Shown here piece after piece: positions 12,162 to 23,820 of a DNA stretch of 64,000 bases. This DNA comes from Heloderma charlesbogerti (taxonomy: Eukaryota; Chordata; Lepidosauria; Squamata; Helodermatidae). The stretch spans positions 932,501 through 996,500 of the forward strand of contig JANEZZ010001956.1 of assembly GCA_026122225.1 (NCBI GenBank), in the 5' to 3' direction. The position numbers were made by a program, and so were the translations under genes. Under the pieces are notes generated by a model that was not told the origin of the DNA, did not search any database, and saw nothing but the letters and a program-made list of their open reading frames with translations. The stretch's first letter is position 1, and each line of letters opens with the position of its first letter.

Positions 12162-13033
12162 TCACAGCCAGTCATTCACCCAGAATATTTTTCTTTCCTT
12201 TTCTATCCCTCTTCTGATTACTGGAAATATGGATGAGAAAACTACCTGGGCCCCAAAGTTCTTGAGTTTCCTTCCCAAAGCTTCAAAGTCTGATGTGATT
12301 TCTTCATAGCTCCGCTTGGCAGTATCATTTGTTCCCACATGGATGAGAAGAAAGGGATATCTGTCAGTGGGCTTTATAAATGCAGGCAACCTTTCAGTCA
12401 TGTCTCTAATCCATCCTCCCAGGAGACAGCATACCTGGTGAGTTCACAGGTCTTCACGACATACTTGGGTTTTGATCCCACATAGCAAGGAGTCTCCCAC
12501 TACTACTACTTTTCTCTTGTTGTTGTTGTAGGCCTTGGTTTCATCACCACTGCTTGACTGACCTTCAGCCTCTTGCTCGCTCTCATGCAGGTTCCCCTTT
12601 AATTCTTCCTCTGCAGGCTGTCCTCCAGTCTCATCCTCAAGTACCTGGAAACGGTTCCCTAGTTCCACTGCCTCTACTGGTGCAGAATGGCTTCTAGTTC
12701 TTCTGCTCCTAACTGTCACCCTTTTCCAAGGAGTATCCTCTACTTCATTTTTCCTCACCTCAGCATTCCCCTCTTCTGCCTCAGCTTGCTGTTGCTCTTC
12801 TAGCTTCTGTACTTCATTTTGCTGCTGTAATTCCACCGTTCTGTCCTAGAACTCTTCGTGTTCTCTTATTCCCTGAAGGGTCGGCAATTACCACTCCAGT
12901 CCTCTTACTTTTTCTTCCAGCAGTGTGATCAACTTGCACTTGTTGCACGTGTAGGCCATGTTGTTCTCAGGCAAGCAAACAAACATTGCACACACCTTGC
13001 AGGTCACCACCACTGGAGAGTCTTGTCCTTCCA
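12162..13033 (-). pseudogene. CR1 ORF1 remnant (zinc-knuckle-like N terminus and SGNH esterase domain)
   Basis: The frame opens at 13033 with MEGQDSPVVVTCKVCAMFVC, followed by a second pair of cysteines (CNKC) and a leucine-rich coiled-coil start (LITLLEEKVRGLEW), then an in-frame TAA. It continues with a charged glutamine-rich linker and, around 12340-12290, with HVGTNDTAKRSYEEI. HxGTND is the catalytic block of the SGNH/GDSL esterase fold known in CR1 ORF1 proteins. The interruptions mean no intact product is made. Confidence 0.8.
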
Positions 13034-13221
13034 TAGACTGTTTTCCTTTTTGTGTCTAGCTTTCTGATTGTTCTAGAGTAGGTGCCTGGCCCTTACTCAC
13101 TGCAGGTTAAAAACAGAGTCCTACTGGTATGGAAGTGTGTGTTACAAGAAAAATAAATGAAAAAAATAATGTTTTTCTTTTTTAATGTTAGGGGCCTCCC
13201 CCTTGACCTCCCCTGCTGAAC

Positions 13222-13353
13222 TCCCCTGGCCAACTCCTGTTTGCTCCCCCTGTTCGCTCGCTCTCTGGGAGCTTGCTTGCTTTTATAGTCCCTGGACCAG
13301 CTGGAGCAGCTTCCTCTGCTCTGCTCTGCTCAGCTGGGAGGTGGGAAACAGAC
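13222..13353 (-). repeat. CR1 5'-region direct repeat, unit 1
   Basis: This 132-bp unit starting tcccctggccaactcctgtt and ending gggaaacagac is repeated with few differences at 13547-13678, 325 bp away. It lies upstream of CR1 ORF1 and is best read as a duplicated promoter or 5'UTR monomer. Confidence 0.75.
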
Positions 13354-13546
13354 TGAAGCTTCCATCCCACACAGTTGCTGGCCACACACACACAATTCAG
13401 TTGGAGCTCTCAGGAGCACCTGGTGAGCTCACAGCCACTCAGGAGGACAAAGGACAGCCCTCTGCACTTCCTCCAGCTTCCTCCTGCCCACTTACCTCTT
13501 TGCCTTTGTCTCCTTTGTCTCTTCTGCCACTGCAAATCCCCTGGCC

Positions 13547-13678
13547 AACTCCTGTTTGCTCCCCCCTGATCGCTCAGTCTGATCGCTCGCTCTCTGGGAG
13601 CTTGCTTGCTTCTGTAGTCCCTAGACCAGCTGGAGCAGCTTCCTCTGCTCTGCTCAGCTGGGAGGCGGGAAACAGACA
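13547..13678 (-). repeat. CR1 5'-region direct repeat, unit 2
   Basis: Second copy of the unit at 13222-13353. The main difference is a small insertion (ctgatcgctcagt) in the middle. Confidence 0.75.
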
Positions 13679-14889
13679 AAAATGGTGGAGAAAATTTGGT
13701 GGTGTTGAAGAATGCAGTGGTATGTTTTCTTTCTATCATACATCTCTCCATTGCTTTGCAGCATTCCAGGCTGCCTGCACTTCCTGATCCAAAAAAAAGC
13801 CCTATGGAAGGAATTACCTCATGGTGCCTTCTCCCCAGGCTTTAAGTGAAATGCAGGAAGCTGAGGAGGCTACAGGCTGCCAGAGAGATTAATGTACAAT
13901 GAAAGACAGGACATTCACATGCTATCTTCGGCTACCACCGCCACCACCTGCTGCATATCACTAGCTGCTGCTGTTGGGGTGAGACAAATACAAGACATGG
14001 CATGGCATCACAGGGTAACTGAAACTACACATGAGGGGTGAGGAACCTCAGGCTTGAGGCCCAAATCCATCACTCCAGGGTTCCCGTGGCCACACCACCG
14101 ATAATTTGGTGGTTTTGTGACCTTGGTGCAGTTTTTCCCCCACTCTAAAAGGTTGAAATGCCTCTCCTAAGGCTTAGTTACTGGCTGGGGAATGCTGGGA
14201 GTTTTAAGACAGACTTGTTTTCTGTCTTAACATACATAGGACTGCACCCTGAAGCTACAATATGCTAGTATTTTTCGCCCTGCCTTCTTTTGCCTCTGGC
14301 CCCACCCACCACTGGAAAGTGGCCCTCAAGAGCTTCCCTGAAACTGAATTAGGCCCTTTGGCTGAAAAAGGTTCTGCACCTCTGGATTACAGGGAAGAAA
14401 GCAACAGAAGGATGGTGTTGGTAACAGCCCTGGTATGCCAGAAAGTGTAGTCTGAACCTCAACAGAACTCAGCCTTAGTGCAGTGCCAAAAATTTCTCCC
14501 ACATTTTTTTTTTACCATTCTGATTCAGTTTGATAGGAAAAAAAATTGCTTTCAACAAGAAATTCGGAGGAGGAGAAAGTTGGGAGACATTCTCATGGGT
14601 TAGGCGTGGGGTTCTTGTGCTTACTTTACTTACAAGGTGACTGAGGAGCGTGCATGAGTGTCCTGTCTGTCATTGTACAGTAATCTCTGTGGCAGCTTGT
14701 AGTCTCCTCAGCTTCCTGCACTTCAATTAAAATCATCATGAGGCAATTCCTCCCATGGGGATTTTTCAGTTCAGAAAGTACAGGTGGCCTGGGAGGCTGC
14801 AAGCAATGGAAAGATGTGCAATAGAGAGATGCACACAGCACCCTCGGCCACCTCGCAGTGATTAGGTAAGCTCAAAAATACCACCAGAA

Positions 14890-15060
14890 GAATATTTATT
14901 TATTTATTTATTTATTTATTAAATTTCTTAATCGCCCATCTGGGTGGTCACCTGGCCACTCTGGGCGATGTACAATAATACAATAGTTTAAAACAATAAA
15001 ATTCCATATTAAAACATCGTATTTCTAAAAATACCCTAGCCCACCCCAAATTTAAAACTC
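14890..15060 (-). repeat. Mid-repetitive element with (ATTT)n end
   Basis: An (ATTT)n run (14892-14920) leads into cgcccatctgggtggtcacc and an A-rich stretch with acaataaaattcc. The same phrase occurs at 54770-54795, where the long BovB element begins. Related A-rich copies lie at 17318-17660, 17755-18125, 19070-19300, 39320-39690, 43515-43850 and 46515-47095. I cannot assign the family. Confidence 0.45.
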
Positions 15061-15842
15061 TGCCTCAAAAAAGTGGAAGCCTCAACACAGTTGATGTTGT
15101 TGCCACTTACAGAAACAGTGCGATAAACCAAAAACGGGTAGGAAAAAAGAAAGAACCTGTGCTACAACTCCTGCCAATAGAGAACACGTATCTGTAAGAA
15201 ACTCTAGGAGAAATTTGGTGAAATTGCCCCCCTAATTTCTCTGTCTGCAAATTGGCTGGAGAATTTTGAGAGGCCATTTGTACACAGCTCTACGCAGCCT
15301 AGTTTGTACAGGGTCAGGGAGACAGCCTGGGATGACTATTTCAGCTGCTCTAAACTTCTCAAAAGATGAATAGGATATAAATGTAATCAATAATACATTT
15401 TATCTGAAAAATACATGCCAAAACCACTTTTATGTGTTCCCTCCTTCCATAGCTCACAATAAATCAGTCTAAATGTTAGTTTCAGCCCTGTCTATTGATG
15501 CTGTTTCTCATCTAAATACTCTTAAAGCACTCCTAGCAAATTAAAATAACTATATATACACATGATAAACAGTCGTACTTATAGTAGCATAAAGCTTCCA
15601 CAGCTAAAATAAATGTCCAGACCAGCAGAGTACACAGATAATTGGCCTACAGGCTCATTTTGGGAATTGTCAAGAACAAACACTAAGATCGTACATTGGC
15701 TCAAGCAATAGTATGAGGAATACTGTACATGTTATACGTGCACAGATAGCCCCTTGTCTCCAGAGTGAACAGAATGATTTAATTTTCTTAACGACATCTG
15801 GTCTTTTGATGCAAATAAAGTGATGTTGCCTAAATGATTTCA

Positions 15843-16066
15843 TGATCACTAGCAGTTCGAAAGCAAGAAATCGCAAGTAGATAAATAGGTGCTGCCTCGG
15901 CGGGAAAGGTCACAGCGTTCCGTGCACCTCGGTGTTCAGTCATGCCGGCCACATGACCATGGAAGCGTCTTCGGACAGCGCTGGCTCTTCGGCTTAGAAA
16001 CGGGGATGAGCACCGCACCCTAGAGTCGGACACAACTGGTTGGGGACACCTTTACCTTTTACCTTT
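15843..16066 (-). mobile_element. SINE with AAAGGTAAAGGT head
   Basis: On the minus strand it begins aaaaggtaaaaggtaaaggt, then contains gtgtccgactctagggtgcg, a CpG-rich body (cacatggccggcat in sense) and tatttatctacttgcgattt. This matches a squamate SINE type I know, truncated at its 3' end. Confidence 0.6.
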
Positions 16067-16071
16067 TTTAG

Positions 16072-16345
16072 GGTAGTGTACTGGGTAGACTGTTGAACTT
16101 AGAGCAAAAGAGACCTGGGTTCAAATCCCAAAACCTGGCACAGAAGCTTGCCAGACATATGACTCTCTCTCTCTGCCCAACCTCTAAAAAAATGGGGAGG
16201 AGATGTTTATGATAACCAAATTTTTTGATAACAGACGTTCTCCAGATGTGTTGGGTCCATTGCATCTAGAGGACAGCAAGTTGGGGAAGGCTGGTATAAG
16301 GGGTTATTGCAAGCTCTTGGAAGGAAATGTAGGATGCAAATGTAA
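16072..16345 (+). mobile_element. tRNA-derived SINE
   Basis: It starts with agggtagtgtactgggtaga and has a Pol III B box (gggttcaaatccc, near 16120). It ends in gatgcaaatgtaataaatag. The head is tRNA-like, but the region is embedded in a SINE and is not a functional tRNA gene. Confidence 0.6.
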
Positions 16346-16889
16346 TAAATAGCAGCGTCACAGCCATGAGCATCTGAACATTCGTCTTCCTCATTGGTGG
16401 GAAGGTGGTGATTCAGATGCAGGAGTGTAGAACCAGAATTGGGTGGAAATCACCCCTCACCAGGCCCTCCATGGGCCAAATGATATCAGGTGCCAACCCA
16501 CTGGAGGAGTCCAAGGAGACTCCACAGGCCAGATGTGGAACCTCCGTAGGCCAAGTTACGCCCACAAGCTGAAGGTTCTGCATCCTCAGCTTAGTGAAAG
16601 CTGAAGGATGGAAAATGCATATCCCATAGGGGAAAGGAACAACAGAGAAATAATATATCTCACAAACCTGGTAAAGTTTAGAAGAAACTATTGGAATTTA
16701 GAAGTCTTGAAAGCATTCAAATATCAAGAAAGCTTTGTAACCCTTGAAAGAAAAGGCGCCCAATGGGCCAATAGCCTCAACAAGAACAAAACTGCCTCAT
16801 ATGTCCATGTTGCTGCTGCAGTTGTTAACTGGCCATTCCTTTGACAGATAGATTGAATAGTCCAGAATGGCTGTAAGAACATAAGAACT

Positions 16890-16990
16890 TAGAATCATAG
16901 GATCATAGAATGGTAGGGTTGGAAGGGGCCTACAAGGCCATCGGGTCCAACCCCCTGCTCAATGCAGGAATCCAAGTCAGAGCATCAACT
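16890..16990 (-). mobile_element. CR1 LINE 3' fragment
   Basis: It has the CR1 3' terminal repeats (aatcataggatcatagaatg) and the following ggttggaaggggcctacaag, as at 8510 and 41600. It abuts a second LINE-type fragment at 16990. Confidence 0.85.
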
Positions 16991-17265
16991 TAAGAAGAGC
17001 CCTGCTGGATCAGACCAAGGATCCATCTAGTCCAGCATTCTGTTCACACAGTGGCCAACCAGCTGCCCATGGGAAACCCACAGGCAGGACATGAGGGCAA
17101 CAGCATCCCCCCACCCATGTTCCCCAGCAACTGGTATACATAGGCATACTGCCTCTGATACTGGAGGTAGCATATAGCCATCAGGACTAGTAGGCATCGA
17201 TAGCCTTATCCTCCAAGAATTCGTCCAATCCCTTTTAAAGCCATCGAAACTGGTGACTAATGGTC
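16990..17265 (-). mobile_element. CR1/L3-like LINE 3' fragment
   Basis: The stretch with gccctgctggatcagaccaa, the phrase catgggaaacccacaggcag and tccaatcccttttaaagcca recurs at 38030-38520 in the same orientation and, reversed, at 54590-54750. Confidence 0.65.
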
Positions 17266-17317
17266 AGCTAATGGTAGCTAACACTTGGGAGTTGGGAATC
17301 CCTCTGTGTTATACTGA

Positions 17318-18125
17318 TTTATCTATTTATTTAATGCATTTCCTGACCACCTTTCAAGACTGCAGTGTTCCCAAGGTGGCTTACAATATAAAATATACAA
17401 TTCCATATCAATATAACAAGTTAATAAAATCATAATAAATTTTTAACACATTTAAGACTGAACCAGTCAGAAACAAACCAAACCTAAAACTGAAGAAACC
17501 AACATATAATCCTTTCAGCTAAAAAGCCAAAGAAAACAAATATGTTTTAAAACCCACTGAACATCAACAACGGATGAAGCCAGCTGTTTAGCTCCAGTCC
17601 AACATTTATAGCAGGAGGGAATTCCATAGGAGAAGGTGCCACCACTGAGAAGGCCCTATTTCCAGTGCCTATTTAATGGTGTTTTTCAATGGCACATACC
17701 TCAGAGCTTAGAGAGGATTACACACACACAGTGCTAAGGGAAAGGTGCAGGAACATATATTTCACATTTCTATCCTGCCCTATATCATTAAGATCTCAGG
17801 GCGGCATACAGATAAAATCAATTTAAATAGTATAAAACAATAAATAATTTAAACACCTAAAAACATATTAAACTATTAAGCTAATACAATTAAAATATAA
17901 AACAATAAAACAGTTAAAACAATGTGCTAAGGAATGCATTTAGTCCTTAAAGGCTTTGGTAAAAACCCATGTTTTGACTTGGCGCCAAAACAATACCAAT
18001 GTCTGCACCAATTGGGCCTCCAAGGGGAGGGCTTTCCACAACCAGGGTGCCATAGCAGAGAAGGCCCTCTCCCACATCCCACCATAGTGTATGTCTCGTA
18101 CTGGTGGGATGCAGAGGAGGGCCCC
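17318..18125 (-). repeat. Two mid-repetitive A-rich elements
   Basis: Two related segments (17318-17660 and 17755-18125) each start near a tatttattta- or ctatcctgccc-type phrase. They pass through A-rich sequence and end in wording such as gagaaggccctatttccagt and gcagagaaggccctctccca. They are decayed copies of one dispersed family. Confidence 0.45.
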
Positions 18126-18250
18126 TCCAACAGATCTCATATATGTGTCTGGGGTGTATGTTTATGTGTGAGGGAGGGAGGGACAGAGGGAAATATCACT
18201 TTGGCAGTTTTGGAGGAGACAGAGCTAGAGAAAGCTGGGAGTTAGCTGAA

Positions 18251-18273
18251 ACTCTCTCTCTCTCTCTCTCTCT
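18251..18273 (+). repeat. (CT)n microsatellite
   Basis: About 23 bases of uninterrupted CT. Confidence 0.9.
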
Positions 18274-19069
18274 GAATCCACTATGGGGATAGTAGATTTG
18301 TTAACTTGTTAGGGATACCTCTTTGCCTGCACTTACTTATAGATTTGTAAATAAACCAATTTTTAAAACCCCTACAAGTGTCCATTAGCAATATCCAAAG
18401 AAACCAAGGCTGGATCTACACCACTAATGCTTTTTATTGGTATTGAAGTGCACTGATAACTGTTGGGGAATTACATATTCCATATACCGCTTTTCTGATG
18501 TTATTTCCCACTTTTTATTCCATATTATCCAAAATACTGCAACAGATATCATGTGTACTTCGAGGTATATATGCTCATGAGGGATATAGCGTCACCGATA
18601 TGACACAAGGTATAGATCCAGCCCAAATCTGGGTAGTGCTATATCTCTGGAACTTCTCAACAAGTGGGAAGCAGCAGCAGTACAATGCTGTTGGTTTTGA
18701 GAGTCAGAGGGGGCCTTTAAGGAGATCTAGTCCAACCCTCTGCGCTCTGTGTGTATACTGAATGTACAGGAGTAAGGTAGTAGCAGTATTGCCCCTGCCG
18801 GCTTCACACACTCCTTAACTGTCACGCATTCACGTGTGAAAAGGGCTCTACACACCCCTTTTGTGCTTCCACTGCACTAGTGATTGTAGGCTAGCAGATG
18901 TGATCCCACTCTGCATTCTGACACAAAGCACATGGTACCTACATCTTTTCTTTTTTACTCTAGAGTAAGCGAGGGCCCCCTGATCCAGATCAGGACCCTA
19001 ACATGGGGGTAGGGGGTCTTTTACTCTATCACCCTCATTGCGGTCCTGATCTAGCCCCAAGCCTGATAA

Positions 19070-19300
19070 AGTCATTCATTTCATTCATTCATTACCTTTC
19101 TATACCACTCAATAGCCAAGGATCTCTGAGTAGTTCACAAAACTTAAAACCCTAAAATACAATGTGATAAGACTTAATATAAAACCATTAACATACAAAA
19201 ATATTAAACAGTTTGAAACAGCTAAAAACAACTAACAATAAACGACCCTAACAATAAATATATAAATACAGATATCCAAAGAGAGAACCATTTGCTTTAA
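19070..19300 (-). repeat. Mid-repetitive A-rich element
   Basis: It starts with cattcattcattacctttct and atagccaaggatctctgagt, then A-rich sequence with several aaaac/ataaa blocks. It resembles the copies at 14890 and 17318. Confidence 0.4.
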
Positions 19301-20740
19301 TGGGTTGCAATTTGGAGACCATTAAGGAAAAGTTACAGTAACTTAAGGGATGCTTCCAGAAAAAGCTCTTAATGCTCAATTGCCCTGCTCATTCACATTT
19401 TATGATGGGTCCAAACAACAATGTCATCCACTTGTTTTCCCACTACTTCTTCCATCTTTCTTTTTTTTATTACTGCAGAAAATCCATTGAGAGAGCAATC
19501 CTATGGCCCCTAGACAGCGTGGGGGGGCATAGGATCAGATTCCTGGATCCAAGCTCAGAAACAACACTCCAACCTCGGACCCAGAAATCCCAAACCCTCC
19601 CTCTCCTGGCAGCAGGCGAAGAGAGAACTGCACCAACTGCCTCTCCAAGATCGCAGAGGTGACCTCAGAGAGGAGGGAAAGGGGGAGTTCTGTGGGCAGG
19701 GAGGGGAGGGAAGTGGGGAAATCCTCTGGCTTCCCCAGCCTCCTTCCCTCCTGCTCCGCAAAGCCTCAGCTAGCTGGGCGAAAAAGCCCATCTAGCAAAA
19801 TGCAGAGCTGGAGGAGTGCACAGGTGAAATTTGCCTCTGCGCTCCTCCCACTCTGCATAGAATGCCCATCAGCCTCCCAGTTTGGAGGCTGATGGGCATC
19901 CCAATAGGATTGCACCCTAAGAAAGAAAAGATGTAATAGGATAGTTTGCACTAGTTGGTGCTAGGGCCCGCTGTCTGGAGGCACCCCAGGTCTGATTTTA
20001 ATGGGACAAACTAACTTTATTTGGACTTGCACCGCTATAAATGTTGCACTCAAGGCAAAATCTCCATTATGCAGAAAGTAAACATTCTTATACGCATGAG
20101 TTTTAAAAAGAAAAGCGAATAGATAAGAAACACTGGAAAATATATTCAGTTTTAAGAATTCTCGAAAGGAACATGTTGTGAACATAGAAATGTCATAACC
20201 CTCCTATTTCGCTAAAACCCTATTGCACAACTTGAAAATGCATGACTAGATTAACTAACCTCTGAGGGACAGTTGGAGTTGGTGGTTTTTCCCCCCCTGA
20301 AGTATTATGAACATCAGCTTTGCTAAACTTCCACTCTAGCATGATTGATACATAGTTTCCCAAGAACGTATCTTACTACAATAAACCATGCCTTTCTTCC
20401 CTGTTCTTCTAACAGCTTCATAGCCTAGTACTGAATCATTCTACAATTTTTCTGTTTCATTAGGTTTTGCCCTTTTCCAATCCTGTCTTGATATTCTTTG
20501 AGAGATACAAAATTAGGTCCCAGCATAACAAATGCATGAATGCACAAGAAATATATGAATGTACCAATTAAGTACATCTTTTCCTTTCAGAGTTAAGCAG
20601 TATATTTCATATAAAAAATCTAACCATTTCTGGACCTTATGAATGCCTGGAGAATGGTGTCCCCCAAAAACGTTGATACAAAATGCTGGGTTGTTAAGAA
20701 TTTGAACTCAGAGCAGGTCCTGAACCTCTGACCTGAGGGG

Positions 20741-21054
20741 TGTCGGGAAGAGATTAAGTTTGTGTACCATTATCTTGCTGTGGCTAAAGGAGGAAGCTAT
20801 AGGGAAACTGTCCATAGCAGGAAGGAAGCCTCTTAACAGCAATTGGCTACAGCAGGTCACGTGGTACTGGTTTATCCCTTATAAAAGATTCCAGGCCAGG
20901 CCTGCTTGCCAGTCTCAGTAACAAAGGCAACTTTTCTATTGCTGGTCCTTGCATTACATTAACTGTTACCTTACCTCTGCCCAGCCTACCTCACTTTCCC
21001 CATTCACAACAATTGGAAAGGAACTGAGTCTCACAATTAAAGCTAACTACTACA
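20741..21054 (+). promoter_or_regulatory. TATA-containing LTR-like segment
   Basis: It starts TGTCGGG and contains an inverted CCAAT (caattggc near 20842), a strong TATA box (cttataaaagattcc near 20880) and a candidate initiation region 25-30 bp further on. It ends near ctactaca. The order resembles U3 plus R of an LTR, but no poly(A) signal or target duplication was found. It sits directly beside the solo LTR at 21062. Confidence 0.35.
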
Positions 21055-21061
21055 AATTAAT

Positions 21062-21595
21062 TGTCAGGGGCGCCCTTGCAGCCTCTTTCAGTCTACTGCA
21101 ATAGCTAACTCAAGACACAGACAAAAGGATTCTTTTCAAGGCTTTAATCCTTTTACAACTTAATGACTCTTTCAGATGCTAATCACCAGTGACTAAGCAA
21201 GGAACAGCAGAGTAACCTATGCTCCAGGTTAGGCAGTTGGTCCCCGTTTGAAGAAGAATCACGGGAAGACCCTGAACTTATGGGCTAGGAAGAGTTCCTC
21301 TCTCTTTCCCTTGGGTCCTCAGGACACGACCATTGCTTGCGCGCCAAATGAGCACTATGCCTCCTTTCCGCGCCCTCCAGCTGTCGTCACTCCCGGCGTT
21401 GGCATCGAGCATCCAGCAAGCCCCCCTCCCGCACTCTCTCACTGCCAGGGTCACTATCTATCTCAGGAATGCTGGCAGGAGGAATCTCTGCCAGCTGCTG
21501 TGCCTGTGAGAGCGTGCTCCTCTCACATGCTTTGCTGTTCCTCCTCAGAATCAGAACTGCTCTGGGGTTCTATCAGCTCAGTTTCCACCCTGATA
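21062..21595 (-). mobile_element. Solo LTR, family 1 (copy 3)
   Basis: The 534-bp element is in the opposite orientation to copies 1 and 2 and runs tgtcaggggc to ccctgata. The 5-bp flanks TTAAT (21057-21061) and TCAAT (21596-21600) differ at one base. The reversed core (tcctcagaatcagaactgct) matches the tctgattc block of the other copies. A CTTTAATCC on the plus strand marks its decayed poly(A) region. Confidence 0.8.
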
Positions 21596-22484
21596 TCAAT
21601 GCTTAAACCAATATATTAAGCAGTGATGGCAGATTTCATAATTGCCAGCTCAGAATACAAGTTTGTCAGGCTTGTAACATTTGCCTGCATTCCACACACA
21701 GCATATCCCTCAAATGTTCTTCTCCAGCTTGGAAATTAAAGTGAGCTGATCTGGTCTAATGGTCCCTTGGTCCCTCTTGGACTTACTGGGGCTTACTTCC
21801 CAGGAGACATGCACAAGATAGCACTGTTAGAGGTGTTCTCTGGCTTCCTCTAAGAACAGACACTGCTTCTCATGAATGAACTTAAAACATGTTGGGTTTT
21901 TTAAAGCAGTTAAAAATCAAGGCTGCCAGTAACAGCATCTCAGGCACCACAGACCCTGGGAAATGTAGTTTTCAGGGAACCTGAGATCTCAGGTGTCTTG
22001 GAAAACTGGGTTCCTCGTGATTACGTCATTGCTGAGCATGCTGACAACAGCATCACAGGCTGAAGGTAGAGGGGGTGTTTGGACCCTGCTGAGCTCCTGA
22101 TGATGTCCAAATTTCAAAATTAGGCTCAGGGAAAAATATATCTGTTTTCTGATTTTATTTTATGTTTAAAATATCAGTTCGCTGAGCCCAATGCCGAATG
22201 AAGCTGAGGGGAATTCACTTCTTTTAAGTGAAATCCATGTGTACAATCCTGTCTCCTCTTTTTCAGACCTCCATGCCCTTTTAGTTTTTTAACTAAGCAT
22301 ACTCACAAATCTTGAACAAGGAAATTGCCTTTTCACTAGAAAAGCATTTAATCTTCTCCATAAATCTCACAAATTCATTCACTCTAAAACATCTGACCAG
22401 CACTACTGAATGCTCTCCACACAATCCAGTGAAAATACAATAATTACTGTGGCGGCTTCCATTGTAAAAACATATTGTACTCAC

Positions 22485-22543
22485 GGCATATTGAAATTTG
22501 TCGTTATATTCACGATTATTGGCTTTCACCCTCCTCTTCTCCT
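22485..22543 (-). CDS. ATP8B4: ATP8B4 N-terminal exon
   Basis: This 59-nt exon starts with two bases completing a split codon and then reads EKRRVKANNREYNDKFQYA. It follows a TTTTTCAG acceptor (CAG at 22546-22544) and ends at a GTGAGT donor (from 22484). It joins in phase 0 to the exon at 654-767, giving ..[15 protein letters not shown]... The block VKAN(D/N)REYN(E/D)KFQYA is the cytosolic N-terminal tail of ATP8B4 as I know it, and this exon is the main reason for naming the gene. The preceding coding exon, carrying the start codon and the first base of the split codon, should lie at higher coordinates on this strand; I looked and did not find it. Confidence 0.87.
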
Positions 22544-23138
22544 CTGAAAAATTACAATACATAAAAACATAAGAAAGCAAGCCAGGGTACAGAAGCAATA
22601 TTCCAAAACGTCAGTTTGTATAAAGACCACATCATTGTCATTTTTAAAAGAAATTTAAATTTTTAGAAGGATCCCAGTCCAAGTGAGAGCCTTGTGTGAA
22701 AATGCTGTTACTGTTCATAATATTCCAAAGCACTGGCTGTCTTGTTTTGTTTTTTAATATTCAGTTTAATAACTTATGAAAATAAATTACAGTCAGTTCC
22801 TAACAAACAACAACAAAGCAAACAAAAATGAAACAATGAAATGAGAAGTCTGAAGCCCTATTATCTGGTCAGCAATCCAAAATTTAAAAAGAGCATAAAA
22901 GCCAAATGGTACATCTTTCTAGAGTATGTAGTAAAGTAAAGGACCAAGATCACAGTATGTAGCAAAATTTCATACATGATTATTTGATTATATGTGGTGG
23001 ACTTGTTAAAGCAGAGATGTGCAGAAAAGTAGATTTCCAGATGTTTTGAACTTCGCCTTTCAGCATTCCTGACCATTGGCCATGGTGCCGGGGGCTTCTG
23101 GGAGTTGAAAGCCAGGCTTTGGACTTGCGGTTCCCACA

Positions 23139-23222
23139 GCCTAATGCATATTTACTCTGAAGTAAGTCCCACTGTGTTCAATGGACCTTACTTCCAGGTA
23201 AGCATAGATAGAATAGCAGTCC
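23139..23222. repeat. Short palindromic repeat
   Basis: Inverted halves gcatatttactctgaagtaa and ttacttccaggtaagcatag flank cccactgtgttcaatgg. It is the same type as 336-422. Confidence 0.5.
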
Positions 23223-23639
23223 CAGACACCAGTTCTCTCTGCTATATAACAAACCTCAATTGAAACAGTTTTATTTTCCATCCATGTCTTGCTTAGCTTC
23301 ATCGCATACATTTCCTGTATTTGTAAAGTGTGGCCATAGCACTCTGCAATTAATAAAATGAACTGAGTTTAGGATTTATAGTTCTGCACTGACTGGTTGA
23401 CACCTGGGCCAGAGAAGAAATATTTTGAAAGTGGAATTGCCCCCCTCCCTACTTTCAGTTTTCATTTCTCATATTCATCAGAAGATCTGTGGTAGAATCT
23501 TTAAAGAGAAACATACGAAATGAAACCTGGAACTGTGAAGGGAAAAGAAACACACACCCTGCTACCACGTGCGTGGCCAGAAACTTTATGGTGAGGCGTC
23601 TTAAGAAAGCCCCCTCGCAGAGCGTTTTAAATCTCTGCA

Positions 23640-23820
23640 TTGCTGCTAGGTTTTATTCTGGTTGAACTGTTATATTGTGGTTTTAAGCTTTCATACGGAT
23701 ATTGTTTTATGCTGTGCTTTGTGGTTTTAATTTTTGTGAACCGCCCAGAGAGCTTCAGCTATTATAGTATCGAATGGAAATTATAGTATAGAAATACACA
23801 AACAAACAAACAACCAGAAT
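23640..23820 (+). mobile_element. L2-like LINE 3' tail
   Basis: The phrase ttttaatttttgtgaaccgc then ccagagagcttcagctatta is the 3' end also seen at 26630-26700. It ends in a (CAAA)n run. Confidence 0.65.

Larger units (their letters stand above)
8508..13690 (-). mobile_element. CR1 LINE, nearly full length, interrupted by a solo LTR
   Basis: On the minus strand the order is a 5' region with two direct repeats (13.68-13.22 kb), ORF1 (13033 to about 12160), ORF2 with endonuclease then reverse transcriptase (about 11.34 to 8.6 kb) and a 3' end in TTCTATGATTCTGTG, the short terminal repeat diagnostic of CR1. Without the 529-bp LTR it is about 4.65 kb, close to full length. All frames carry stops or frameshifts, so the copy is dead. 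Confidence 0.92.
768..22484 (-). other. ATP8B4: ATP8B4 intron, 21.7 kb, repeat-filled
   Basis: The interval lies between two in-phase ATP8B4 exons. It holds the LTR, BovB, CR1, MITE and SINE copies listed separately. The stretches 2400-4600, 5000-6050, 6120-7370, 7940-8500, 13700-14880, 15130-15840, 18300-19050 and 19670-20700 show no gene; they contain short decayed repeat scraps or nothing I recognise. A fragment at about 8325-8460 matches wording of the mid-repetitive family also seen at 43155-43320. Confidence 0.75.

Noticed and set aside
13185..13787. 200-codon plus-strand open frame
   Set aside because: It is antisense to the CR1 5' region and spans its direct repeats. No family signature.
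16100..16135. tRNA gene suggested by a B box
   Set aside because: The A box and cloverleaf are poor and the surroundings match a SINE.
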